Shown here piece after piece: positions 14,782 through 21,577 of a stretch of DNA of 39,275 bases. Every line of letters starts with the position of its first letter. Position 1 is the first letter of the stretch. Below the pieces are notes generated by a model. That model had not been told where the DNA came from and did not search any database. It saw only the letters and a list, made by a program, of their open reading frames with translations. A program made the position numbers and the translations under genes. The DNA comes from Thiobacillus sp. (GTDB taxonomy: Bacteria; Pseudomonadota; Gammaproteobacteria; Burkholderiales; Thiobacillaceae). The stretch covers positions 1 through 39,275 of the forward strand of contig JAJPEP010000079.1 in NCBI GenBank assembly GCA_021166845.1, in the 5' to 3' direction.

Positions 14782-15882
14782 TCAGCGCACCTGGTTGACC
14801 AGGGTCGCCGCGCGCACCACCACCCGGTCGCCGGCTCGCAGGCCGGAGGTCACCGCCACGTTTGCGCCGTCTAGCGGTTCCACCGTTACCGTGCGGGGCT
14901 CGAAGCGCTCGGGGGCGGTTTTGACCCAGACGATGGTCTGGTTGGAGGGGTTTTTCACCAGCGCTGCCGCTGGCACGCGATATCCCTGCACGGTGCTCCG
15001 GGTCAACGCGTACACCTTGACCGGCTGGCCGACCGCCAGGCTGGACAAGGCATCTCCCTCGCCGCGAAACATCAGCGGCAGCGCCTGTTCACGCAGACTG
15101 CGTGCGGCGCCAACGAAGGTCAGCGGCACCTGCGCATCACCAACCGCAAGGCTGCCGGAAACCACGTCCAGCGCCTGTCCGGTGTCGTAGGCCAGCGCCT
15201 CGATACGCAGGCGGTTCGGATCGACCACTTCGAACACCGCTTCGCGTGCCTCGACCACCTGCCCTGCTACCGCATTGCTCATCGCCACGATGCCGGCCAC
15301 CGGCGCGACAAGCGTGTCGCGGTTGGATAGTCCGGCACTCAAAGCGGCGATGCGCCCATCGAGGCTTTCGATTTCGCTCTCGGCGGACTCGATTTCCTTG
15401 CGTGGAATCGTATCGGTCAGGTCATTCAAGCGGGCCAGACGCTTCATGGCCAGGCCCTTGGCCGCGCGCAGTTCTGCCAGTTGCGCGGATTGGTTGGAGC
15501 GTTCGATCATCCCAGCGGCCGGCACCACATAGGCCAGCACCTCGCCCCTTCGGACGCGTTGACCGATATTGGGGAAGCCACGCGGGCCAGCCTCAAGCCG
15601 GCCCGCGATGAGGGCCTGCACCTTGCCGCCAGCATTGGGGTCCATGACGACCTTGCCGGCCAGTTCGAAGGCGCGGGGCAACGTACCTTCCTCCACCGGC
15701 AGGGTGCGCACGCTGATCTGGCGCTGCGCTGGCTTGGGCAGGAAGACGCCGCCATCGGGCAGGCGTTTGGGGCCGTTGCTGTTGACGGCCGGCGGGGCAT
15801 CACCGTGGTCATGTCCCTCGCCGGCGTACGCAACAGATATTAGAGCCAGAAAAAGGACGGGTATCAGGGTGAGACGCTTCAT
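14782..15882 (-). CDS. RND periplasmic adaptor, CzcB/CusB-like
   Basis: Membrane-fusion protein linking the RND pump to the outer-membrane channel. 366 aa with signal peptide MKRLTLIPVLFLALISVAYA. The mature N-terminus GEGHDHGDAP is His-rich, as in CzcB-type adaptors. A lipoyl/barrel-sandwich half-motif (GKVQALIAGRLEAGP, RVRRGEVLAYVV), a helical hairpin (LAELRAAKGLAMKRLARL ... ESAESEIESLDGRI), the second lipoyl half (TLVAPVAGIVAMSNAVAGQVV) and a C-terminal beta domain follow. The ATG overlaps the preceding gene's stop (ATGA), which supports this start over a longer frame to 15984. The first nine mature residues match those of the neighbouring 186-aa protein. Confidence 0.92.
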   Translation of the reverse strand: MKRLTLIPVLFLALISVAYAGEGHDHGDAPPAVNSNGPKRLPDGGVFLPKPAQRQISVRTLPVEEGTLPRAFELAGKVVMDPNAGGKVQALIAGRLEAGPRGFPNIGQRVRRGEVLAYVVPAAGMIERSNQSAQLAELRAAKGLAMKRLARLNDLTDTIPRKEIESAESEIESLDGRIAALSAGLSNRDTLVAPVAGIVAMSNAVAGQVVEAREAVFEVVDPNRLRIEALAYDTGQALDVVSGSLAVGDAQVPLTFVGAARSLREQALPLMFRGEGDALSSLAVGQPVKVYALTRSTVQGYRVPAAALVKNPSNQTIVWVKTAPERFEPRTVTVEPLDGANVAVTSGLRAGDRVVVRAATLVNQVR

Positions 15883-16439
15883 GCGACACCTCCAATGCGC
15901 TGGGTGCGAAGGCGGCGGATTAGCCAGGCCAGCCCAACCAGACCCAGGACGGCTGCGGCTAACCAGTAGGCATATTCTTTCCAACCGTGCACATGGGCGC
16001 CCCCCCCACCCTCGTCTTCCATCTCATGCACATCGAGTTCGCCGGCCAGCAGATCCGTTTCATCGCCAGCTATGACGGCGGCAGCGATCGGGATTTCCCC
16101 CGGCGCGGGCACTGCGGACAGGGTGGCTTCGAATAGTCCTTCGCCGTGCGCCTCGACGGGAACCTTGACCCCGCCGAGTTCAAGTTCGAGTTTGGCGTCC
16201 TTGACCGGGCTGTTGTCGGTGCCGCGGTCGAGGTACAGCGTCAGGCGCGTGCCGTCGAGCACGCCGACCAGCTCGAACAGTTCAGAGACGGCGGTGAAGC
16301 GGGGCAAAGCCGGGCCGGCCATGGCGGCTGGCGCGTCGCCGTGGTCGTGGCCCTCGCCAGCCCAGGCTGGCCACGCGACTGACAGAAGCAGAACTGCCAG
16401 GATGGGGGTCGATTTCATGTTCATGTTCCTCTTGTTCAT
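15879..16439 (-). CDS. Membrane-anchored periplasmic His-tagged protein of metal-efflux operon
   Basis: A 186-aa product with a signal peptide ending PAWA, then GEGHDHGDAP, identical to the adaptor's mature N-terminus. A periplasmic beta-rich domain follows (FELVGVLDGTRLTLYLDRGTD ... DLLAGELDVHEMEDEGGGGAHVHG). One C-terminal transmembrane helix (YWLAAAVLGLVGLAWLI) is followed by Arg residues, so the C-terminus is cytoplasmic. It sits between the outer-membrane factor and the adaptor with ATGA overlaps on both sides, so expression is tightly coupled. I infer a metal-binding accessory subunit; no established name. Internal ATGs at residues 6 and 8 are alternative starts. Confidence 0.8.
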   Translation of the reverse strand: MNKRNMNMKSTPILAVLLLSVAWPAWAGEGHDHGDAPAAMAGPALPRFTAVSELFELVGVLDGTRLTLYLDRGTDNSPVKDAKLELELGGVKVPVEAHGEGLFEATLSAVPAPGEIPIAAAVIAGDETDLLAGELDVHEMEDEGGGGAHVHGWKEYAYWLAAAVLGLVGLAWLIRRLRTQRIGGVA

Positions 16440-17698
16440 TCGGGTAGCAGGCCAATGGCTTGGCGCAGGGCGGACACTGCAGCGGCTAATTCAATGCGGG
16501 CGCGGGCGGCCTCACGCTCGGACTCGGAGGCTTCCAGTTCGATGCGCAAACGGGTGGGCAGATCGGTCTCGCCGAGCCTGAAGGATTTCTCGAAGAATTG
16601 CCTTGACTCACCCGCAAGGCGAGCCCGCTGATCAGCGGCAGTGAGCCGGATGCGGGCCGCCTCCTCGCGTATAAGTGCCGCATCGATCTGGGCCGCGATG
16701 CGCTCCCCTTCTACAACCAGTTGGCCCTCTGCCTCGATCTCGTCCGCTGTGGCTGTCGCTAGACGGGCGCGCTGGCGGTTGTCCGATCCAAAGGGAATAC
16801 GCATCCCCAGCGTGATGGTCTGGGAATAGTCCTCACCTGCAGTGGGTCGTTCACGCGTAGTGGCTAGCTGCAATTCGGGATTGGCCCGGCTTTGCACGCC
16901 AGCCAACGCCTTGGCGCGCCGCGCTGTCTCGACCCGGTCAGCGGTCTCGCGCAGCAGCGGGTGCATGGCTTCGACTGCTGTGTTAGGTGTGGACTCAGGG
17001 TGCCCAAATTCCAAGCCCGTTGCTGGCAGGCCAGTGAGCGAGCGCAGCAGCTGAGACGCTTCGGCGAGCGTGCCGCGCGCTCGCGCAACTTCAACGACCG
17101 CACTTGCCACGGCAGCGGCGGCTTGGTGGCCATCGGCGCGCGACAGGTCGCCTGCGCTGACTCGCCGGGCGACGTCGGCAGCCAGGCGTTCGGCATTTTG
17201 CCGGCGGCTCTCGGCAGCCTCCAGGTCAATGCGAGCCATGGCCGAGGACCACCAGGCTGCGCGCACCTCACCCGCCGTGCGCAGACGTGCGGCAGTCAAA
17301 CGACTGTTCAGCGCCGTGCTTTCGGCTTCGGCCAGGGTTCGGAGACCGGCTCGCTCTCCCGGCAGCCAAAGGGGCATGGCCAAGCCGGCTTCGTATTCGC
17401 GACTTCCCCGATCGCTGTTGAGTTGATCGGTCTTGTAGGAAAGATCCACACTGGGCGGTTCCGCCAGCCAGCTATCTGCGACCTCACGCCGTGCTGCCAG
17501 CGCGTCGTGCCGAGATCCGGCGGCGCGCGCCTCTGGCTGGCGCGCCCAGGCGGCCTCGAAGGTCTGTTTAAGGGTAATGGTTGCAGCCTGCCCATTCATG
17601 CTTGGCGTGGGCGGCTGAGCGGCAACGGCTGGAAGCTGGGTTGCCAACGTGAGCGCGAGGAGGGACATGCGCCCTCCCGAGCGGGAAAGAACTTTCAT
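16436..17698 (-). CDS. TolC-family outer-membrane efflux protein, CzcC-like
   Basis: Outer-membrane channel of the tripartite metal-efflux complex, 420 aa. A signal peptide (MSLLALTLATQLPAVAAQ) precedes two repeats rich in long amphipathic Ala/Glu/Arg helices, typical of OEP/TolC proteins. Conserved pieces include TLKQTFEAAWARQPEARAA, GLAMPLWLPGERAGLR and GMRIPFGSDNRQRARLATA. Its stop overlaps the next gene's start (ATGA). It lies between the CzcI-like gene upstream and the 186-aa accessory gene downstream, matching the I-C-B-A order of czc operons with one extra gene. Confidence 0.9.
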   Translation of the reverse strand: MKVLSRSGGRMSLLALTLATQLPAVAAQPPTPSMNGQAATITLKQTFEAAWARQPEARAAGSRHDALAARREVADSWLAEPPSVDLSYKTDQLNSDRGSREYEAGLAMPLWLPGERAGLRTLAEAESTALNSRLTAARLRTAGEVRAAWWSSAMARIDLEAAESRRQNAERLAADVARRVSAGDLSRADGHQAAAAVASAVVEVARARGTLAEASQLLRSLTGLPATGLEFGHPESTPNTAVEAMHPLLRETADRVETARRAKALAGVQSRANPELQLATTRERPTAGEDYSQTITLGMRIPFGSDNRQRARLATATADEIEAEGQLVVEGERIAAQIDAALIREEAARIRLTAADQRARLAGESRQFFEKSFRLGETDLPTRLRIELEASESEREAARARIELAAAVSALRQAIGLLPE

Positions 17699-17757
17699 AC
17701 GATGCCTCGTCCTGATGCAGCCGCCAAAGTGAAAGGCGGCCGGGATTTACGAGAAAT

Positions 17758-17807
17758 CCGGCGGGATCGTCAAATCGAGTGTTACGGTTGAAACGTCAAC
17801 CCGCCGG
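17758..17807. other. Inverted repeat between czcI-like and czcC-like genes
   Basis: An 8-bp perfect inverted repeat, CCGGCGGG at 17758-17765 and CCCGCCGG at 17800-17807, spans a 34-nt loop just after the czcI-like stop. It could act as an mRNA stabiliser or attenuator that sets the expression ratio of the first gene to the rest. There is no T tract, so it is not a clear terminator. Confidence 0.3.
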
Positions 17808-17811
17808 GGTA

Positions 17812-18159
17812 TCAGGCGAGGTTGGCGAGGGGAGGACGGAACAGGGAACCGGGCGGGGGCTCGGGAAGCGTGGTCCGATAGGGGGTGGCATTGTGGCCGC
17901 CACAAATCGGCGTGGCTGCATGGTCAACGGGAATGACAACCTGGACGTAATGCGCGTGACAGCTTGGGCAATCAGCATCGAAGTCTGAATCGGCTGGATC
18001 ACTGCCACCAAGGTCGGCGCTGGCCTGATGCTCATGTGCATGATGGCCAACGTGCTGCTGCGCCTTGCTTTCTGTTTCATGCTGGCAATAGGCTGCCACC
18101 GCCGCAGTGGACCACTGCAGCGGCAAAATGATCAGAAAGAAGATAATCAGCTTGCGCAT
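17812..18159 (-). CDS. CzcI-like small periplasmic protein
   Basis: A 115-aa product starting MRKLIIFFLIILPLQWSTA and AAVAAYCQHE, which matches the N-terminal pattern of CzcI-type proteins encoded first in cobalt-zinc-cadmium resistance operons. The mature region is His-rich (GHHAHEHQ) and has a CPSCHAHY motif, consistent with metal sensing or chaperoning. The ATG at 18159 was chosen because the signal peptide begins there; the frame extends to 18297 without plausible protein sequence. Upstream, TTGTGC and TAGTAT with 18-bp spacing lie very close to the ATG and would make the transcript nearly leaderless, so this promoter is weak evidence only. Confidence 0.75.
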   Translation of the reverse strand: MRKLIIFFLIILPLQWSTAAVAAYCQHETESKAQQHVGHHAHEHQASADLGGSDPADSDFDADCPSCHAHYVQVVIPVDHAATPICGGHNATPYRTTLPEPPPGSLFRPPLANLA

Positions 18160-18567
18160 GCGGTGGATACTAACTCGGATCCGGCATGCCGCACAACGAC
18201 GACCGAGGAGGCTAGTGCCAGTGATGCCATCTCGGTAGGCTAGATTTTCCCGCCGTCGGCTTTCCCGATCAACTAAACCTGACACTAAACTGGTCATTCA
18301 ATGGTGCAGCAATGGTGCAGTTTTCTTGCTTGTCCAGTGGCTTCTTGTGGCCGGGGGCTGCCGCAGAGGAAATCATACAAGCTGCCGTTTGGTGAGTTTT
18401 CTGGCCTATGTCCAGTAACTACCCCATAGCGGAAGTAGTCGGATCAAGGCGCCAGCGGCGGCTCTGGCCGATGACGTGTCAAACATGCCAGCTCAGCCGC
18501 CGGCAGCTTACTAAGGTACACCGACCGTCCAGGAACGCATGTTTTCGGCTCACTCAGTGACCGCCTG
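18160..18567. other. Gene-poor region between efflux operon and BrnA-type antitoxin
   Basis: This 408-bp region has no gene I can support. It contains a direct repeat of AATGGTGCAG at about 18300-18321 (two copies 1 bp apart) and a palindromic GGCATGCC near 18183. Its composition is less GC-rich than the core genes on either side. The operon promoter or operator probably lies at its left end. It may contain remnants of the mobile DNA that brought in the efflux genes (inference). Confidence 0.35.
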
Positions 18568-18834
18568 TCAGTGGCTATGCAGCTTTTCCTGCAACCACAC
18601 CTTGATGAGCGACTGGTAAGGTACATCGCGCGCGTTGGCCGCTGCTTTGATCGAGTCGAGCAAGTGTTGCGGCAATCGTAGCGAGATCGTTTTGGTGGTG
18701 GGCTTGAGATTGGGCAGGACCGCCCGCTGGGCCTGCGTCCAGTCAAGATAATCCGACGAATCGTGGGTTTCCCAGAAGGCGCGTTCTTCCGCCTCGTTGG
18801 CAAACCGGGGTACATCTTTAAGCGGCTTCTTCAT
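18568..18834 (-). CDS. Orphan BrnA/CopG-type antitoxin
   Basis: An 88-aa product ending in a ribbon-helix-helix domain (TISLRLPQHLLDSIKAAANARDVPYQSLIKVWLQEKL), with an N-terminal toxin-binding part (FANEAEERAFWETHDSSDYLDW) typical of the CopG-type antitoxin family that pairs with BrnT toxins. It normally neutralises BrnT and autorepresses the operon. Here only the 3' tail of brnT remains upstream, overlapping the antitoxin start by 17 nt, as in intact brnTA operons. The antitoxin is therefore probably a leftover that could still act in trans or protect against related plasmids. Confidence 0.85.
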   Translation of the reverse strand: MKKPLKDVPRFANEAEERAFWETHDSSDYLDWTQAQRAVLPNLKPTTKTISLRLPQHLLDSIKAAANARDVPYQSLIKVWLQEKLHSH

Positions 18835-18899
18835 AAACTTTTCGCTCCTTTCGGTGCATGCCTCGCGCCGAGATCACGCGTATGGATTCACCCGCATGG
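18818..18899 (-). pseudogene. 3' remnant of BrnT-type toxin gene
   Basis: The minus-strand frame just upstream of the antitoxin reads HAGESIRVISARGMHRKERK, then VYEEAA and a stop at 18818-18820. This matches the C-terminal BrnT signature (IRIISAR.A.R.ER..Y). Only about 26 codons remain, with no start. The remnant begins directly after the moaD stop codon (18900), so the rest of the toxin gene was lost at that junction. Confidence 0.75.
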
Positions 18900-19151
18900 T
18901 CAAACCACCGAAAACCCCACCAGCGCAATCTCGTCGCCGTCCTTGACCGGCGCGGATTTTTCGGCGAACTGCTTGTTGACGGTGATGTTGAGCTTGGGGT
19001 TGCCGAGCAGCATCTTCTTCCACATCTCGCCGCGCCTGGACAGCACGAACAGCAGGCGCTCGACGTCGGTCACGTCGGGCGGCAGGGCGATCTGGTCGGA
19101 GGCCATGCCGAGGGTTTCGACCAGGTCGCCGAAAAACAGGATTTTCACCAT
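18900..19151 (-). CDS. MoaD/ThiS-like sulfur-carrier protein lacking terminal Gly-Gly
   Basis: An 83-aa ubiquitin-fold protein resembling the small subunit of molybdopterin synthase: MVKILFFGDLVETLGMASD at the start, then LNITVNKQFAEKSAPVKDGDEIALV near the end. Functional MoaD and ThiS proteins end in Gly-Gly, which is adenylated and thiocarboxylated; this one ends GFSVV. Its stop codon lies exactly at the junction with the brnT remnant, so the natural 3' end may have been replaced. No other moa genes are in the window. It is divergent from uvrD with 49 bp between them. It could be a non-functional copy or a non-canonical ubiquitin-fold protein. Confidence 0.7.
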   Translation of the reverse strand: MVKILFFGDLVETLGMASDQIALPPDVTDVERLLFVLSRRGEMWKKMLLGNPKLNITVNKQFAEKSAPVKDGDEIALVGFSVV

Positions 19152-19162
19152 GGTGGGGCCTT

Positions 19163-19168
19163 TATAAT
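19163..19168 (+). promoter_or_regulatory. Putative -10 element for uvrD
   Basis: TATAAT lies 32 nt upstream of the uvrD ATG, in the short moaD/uvrD divergent region. No strong -35 is seen at the right distance. On the other strand the same bases give TTATAAAGG close to the moaD start, so both genes may share this region. Confidence 0.35.
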
Positions 19169-19200
19169 GTGCGATTGATTGACCCCGATTTTACCCCCGT

Positions 19201-21426
19201 ATGTCTGCCCATCTGCTGGAAAACCTCAACCCCGAACAGCGCGCCGCGGTGACCTTGCCGCATGAATCCGCGCTGATTCTGGCGGGCGCCGGTTCGGGCA
19301 AGACGCGGGTGCTGACCACCCGCATGGTGTGGCTGATCCAGACCGGACAGGTGTCGCCGCTGGGGGTGCTGGCGGTGACCTTCACCAACAAGGCGGCGAA
19401 GGAAATGATGACGCGCGTCTCCGCGATGCTGCCGATCAACACGCGCGGCATGTGGGTCGGCACTTTCCACGGCCTCGCCAACCGCCTGCTGCGCACGCAC
19501 TACCGCGAGGCGGGGCTGCCGCAGTCGTTCCAGATCCTCGATTCGCAGGACCAGCTGTCGGCGATCAAGCGGCTGATGAAGGCGATGAACGTCGACACCG
19601 AGAAGTACGAGCCGAAGAAGGTGCAGCGCTTCATCAACGGCAACAAGGAGGCCGGGCTGCGCGCGCGCGACGTCGAGGCGTTCGACGAATACTCGATGCG
19701 CATGACCGAGCTGTACGAGGCCTATGACGCGCAATGCCAGCGCGAGGGGGTGGCCGATTTCCCCGAACTGCTGCTGCGCGCCTACGAGCTCTTGTACCGC
19801 AACGAGCCGCTGCGCCAGCATTACCAGGACCGCTTCCGCCACATCCTGATCGACGAGTTCCAGGACACCAACACGCTGCAGTACCGCTGGCTCAAGTTGT
19901 TCGCCGGCCCGCGCACGGCGCTGTTCGCGGTGGGCGACGACGACCAGTCGATCTACGCCTTCCGCGGCGCCAACACCGCCAACATGGCCGAGTTCGAGCG
20001 CGAGTTCGCGCACGGCAACGTGATCAAGCTGGAGCAGAATTACCGCAGCCACGGCAACATCCTCACCGCCGCCAACACGCTGATCTCGCAGAACGCGCAC
20101 CGATTAGGCAAAAACCTGTGGACGGCGGAAGGCGACGGCGAGCCGATCCGCGTGTTCCACGCCTATTCCGACCAGGAGGAGGCGAGCTTCGTGGTCGACG
20201 AGGTGCGCGCGCTCAACCGCGAGGGGATGAACCTGTCCGACATGGCGCTCCTGTACCGTTCCAACGCGCAGTCGCGGGTGCTGGAGCACGCGCTGTTTTC
20301 GGCCAGCGTGCCGTATCGGGTGTACGGCGGGCTGCGCTTTTTCGAGCGCCAGGAAGTCAAGCACGCCTTGGCCTACCTGCGCCTCCTGACCAACCCGGAA
20401 GACGACGGGGCGTTTCTGCGAGTGGTGAATTTCCCCGCGCGCGGCATCGGCGCGCGCACCCTGGAGCAGCTGGCCGACGGCGCCGCGCGCGCGGGCGCGA
20501 GCCTGTGGCAGGCGGCCTGCACCGGCGGCGGCAAGGTGGCCGGCTTCGCCAAATTGATCGAGGACATGAAGCAGGTCACCGCCGACCTGTCGCTTGCCGA
20601 GGCGATCGACCATGTGATCGAGGCCAGCGGGCTGGCGGATTATTACCGCGCCGACAAGGAAGGCGCCGACCGGCTGGAGAACCTCAACGAACTGGTCAAC
20701 GCGGCCGCGCTGTTTGCCGAGGAATCCGAGGCGGGAATATACGACGACGCCGACGCTTCAACGCCTGGCGGAGCGGAGTCCTTCAGGGCGCTCGACACCT
20801 TTCTCGCCCACGCCGCATTGGAAGCCGGCGAGCACCAGGCCGGCGCCGGCCACGACGCGCTGCAACTGATGACGGTGCATGCCGCCAAGGGGCTGGAGTT
20901 TCACGCGGTGTTCATCACCGGGCTGGAAGAAGGGCTGTTTCCGCACGAGCAGAGCGCATACGACTCCACACGCGCTTCAGCGCGTAGTGGATCGGAGTCC
21001 TTTAGGGCAAATGAGGAAAGCGGCCTGGAGGAAGAACGGCGGCTGATGTACGTGGCGATCACCCGCGCCCGCCGCCGCCTATATCTGTCGCACGCGCAGT
21101 CGCGCATGCTGCACGGGCAGACCCGCTACAGCCTGCCGTCGCGCTTCCTCGACGAACTGCCGGAGCAGGTGTTGCTGAACCTCAATCGCCGCAGCGAGCC
21201 GGTCTATCCGTCAGGCGGCTACAGCGCACCGGCAGCCCCGCGCAGCCCGCAAACTGGAAATGACACCGGCTACAAGGTGGGTCAGAGCGTCGTCCATGCC
21301 AAGTTCGGCACCGGCATCATCATCGACTTCGAGGGGCGCGGCAGCGATGCGCGGGTGCAGGTGAAATTCCGCGAGGTCGGGAGCAAGTGGCTGGCGCTGG
21401 CGTACGCCAAGCTGTCGCCGGCCTGA
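19201..21426 (+). CDS. uvrD: UvrD/PcrA-type DNA helicase with two in-frame palindromic inserts
   Basis: Superfamily 1 3'-5' DNA helicase acting in nucleotide excision and mismatch repair. 741 aa. Motifs: Q-motif LNPEQRAAV, Walker A AGAGSGKT (K34), motif Ia FTNKAAKEM, DEFQDTN (D218-E219), GDDDQSIYAFRGA, QNYRS, VHAAKGLEF and VAITRAR. The C-terminus ends in a Tudor-like segment (YKVGQSVVHAKFGTGIIIDF), as in UvrD/PcrA. Residues 513-530 and 586-603 are 18-residue inserts encoded by the same 54-nt element found in holA. The second lies between EEGLFPHEQS and NEESGLEEERR, where homologues run straight through. Shine-Dalgarno is not obvious; the ATG aligns with family starts. Confidence 0.95.
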   Translation: MSAHLLENLNPEQRAAVTLPHESALILAGAGSGKTRVLTTRMVWLIQTGQVSPLGVLAVTFTNKAAKEMMTRVSAMLPINTRGMWVGTFHGLANRLLRTHYREAGLPQSFQILDSQDQLSAIKRLMKAMNVDTEKYEPKKVQRFINGNKEAGLRARDVEAFDEYSMRMTELYEAYDAQCQREGVADFPELLLRAYELLYRNEPLRQHYQDRFRHILIDEFQDTNTLQYRWLKLFAGPRTALFAVGDDDQSIYAFRGANTANMAEFEREFAHGNVIKLEQNYRSHGNILTAANTLISQNAHRLGKNLWTAEGDGEPIRVFHAYSDQEEASFVVDEVRALNREGMNLSDMALLYRSNAQSRVLEHALFSASVPYRVYGGLRFFERQEVKHALAYLRLLTNPEDDGAFLRVVNFPARGIGARTLEQLADGAARAGASLWQAACTGGGKVAGFAKLIEDMKQVTADLSLAEAIDHVIEASGLADYYRADKEGADRLENLNELVNAAALFAEESEAGIYDDADASTPGGAESFRALDTFLAHAALEAGEHQAGAGHDALQLMTVHAAKGLEFHAVFITGLEEGLFPHEQSAYDSTRASARSGSESFRANEESGLEEERRLMYVAITRARRRLYLSHAQSRMLHGQTRYSLPSRFLDELPEQVLLNLNRRSEPVYPSGGYSAPAAPRSPQTGNDTGYKVGQSVVHAKFGTGIIIDFEGRGSDARVQVKFREVGSKWLALAYAKLSPA
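20737..20790 (+). repeat. 54-nt in-frame palindromic element, copy 2 (in uvrD, degenerate)
   Basis: 18 codons encoding IYDDADASTPGGAESFRA in the uvrD frame. It shares the conserved tail GCGGAGTCCTTCAGGGCG and 40 of 54 positions with the holA copy. The palindromic core has decayed; a weaker CGCC/GGCG pairing remains. It has the same length, orientation and frame as the other two copies, so it is probably the oldest insertion. Confidence 0.75.
20956..21009 (+). repeat. 54-nt in-frame palindromic element, copy 3 (in uvrD)
   Basis: 18 codons encoding AYDSTRASARSGSESFRA. The core palindrome CGCGCTTCAGCGCG is framed by TCCAC and GTGGA. Compared with the holA copy, the outer stem pair is C-G instead of G-C, so the change is compensatory. 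Only 5 of 54 positions differ overall. Confidence 0.9.
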
Positions 21427-21437
21427 ATCCGCTTTAT

Positions 21438-21577
21438 TTAGGGAACCGCTGATTAACTTGTCATTGCGAGGAGCGCAGCGACGCGGCAATCCAGAAATGC
21501 CCGCTTAACCAATACGCTGGATTGCTTCGCTGCGCTCGCAATGACAGCCATATCGAATTAATCAGTGCTTCCTTAGA
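21438..21577. repeat. Long imperfect palindrome (MITE-like) between convergent genes
   Basis: Nested inverted repeats. The inner arms run TGTCATTGCGAGGAGCGCAG (from 21459) against CTGCGCTCGCAATGACA (to 21546), with CAATCCAG/CTGGATTG further in. The outer arms are AGGGAACCGCTGATTAA (from 21439) against TTAATCAGTGCTTCCTT (to about 21574). The central loop is about 22 nt. It lies directly after uvrD, and its right arm includes the stop codon of the convergent membrane-protein gene. It may serve as a bidirectional terminator. The architecture is that of a non-autonomous palindromic repeat; no transposase is present. Confidence 0.85.

Noticed and set aside
18300-18321. Direct repeat AATGGTGCAG as an attachment site
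   Set aside because: The two copies are adjacent, with no integrase, tRNA gene or matching copy seen at the other end of the island, so an att site cannot be supported.
18444-18815. 123-codon minus-strand frame overlapping the antitoxin
   Set aside because: It is out of frame with the BrnA-like protein, which has a clear ribbon-helix-helix domain; the alternative translation is Arg/Pro-rich noise.
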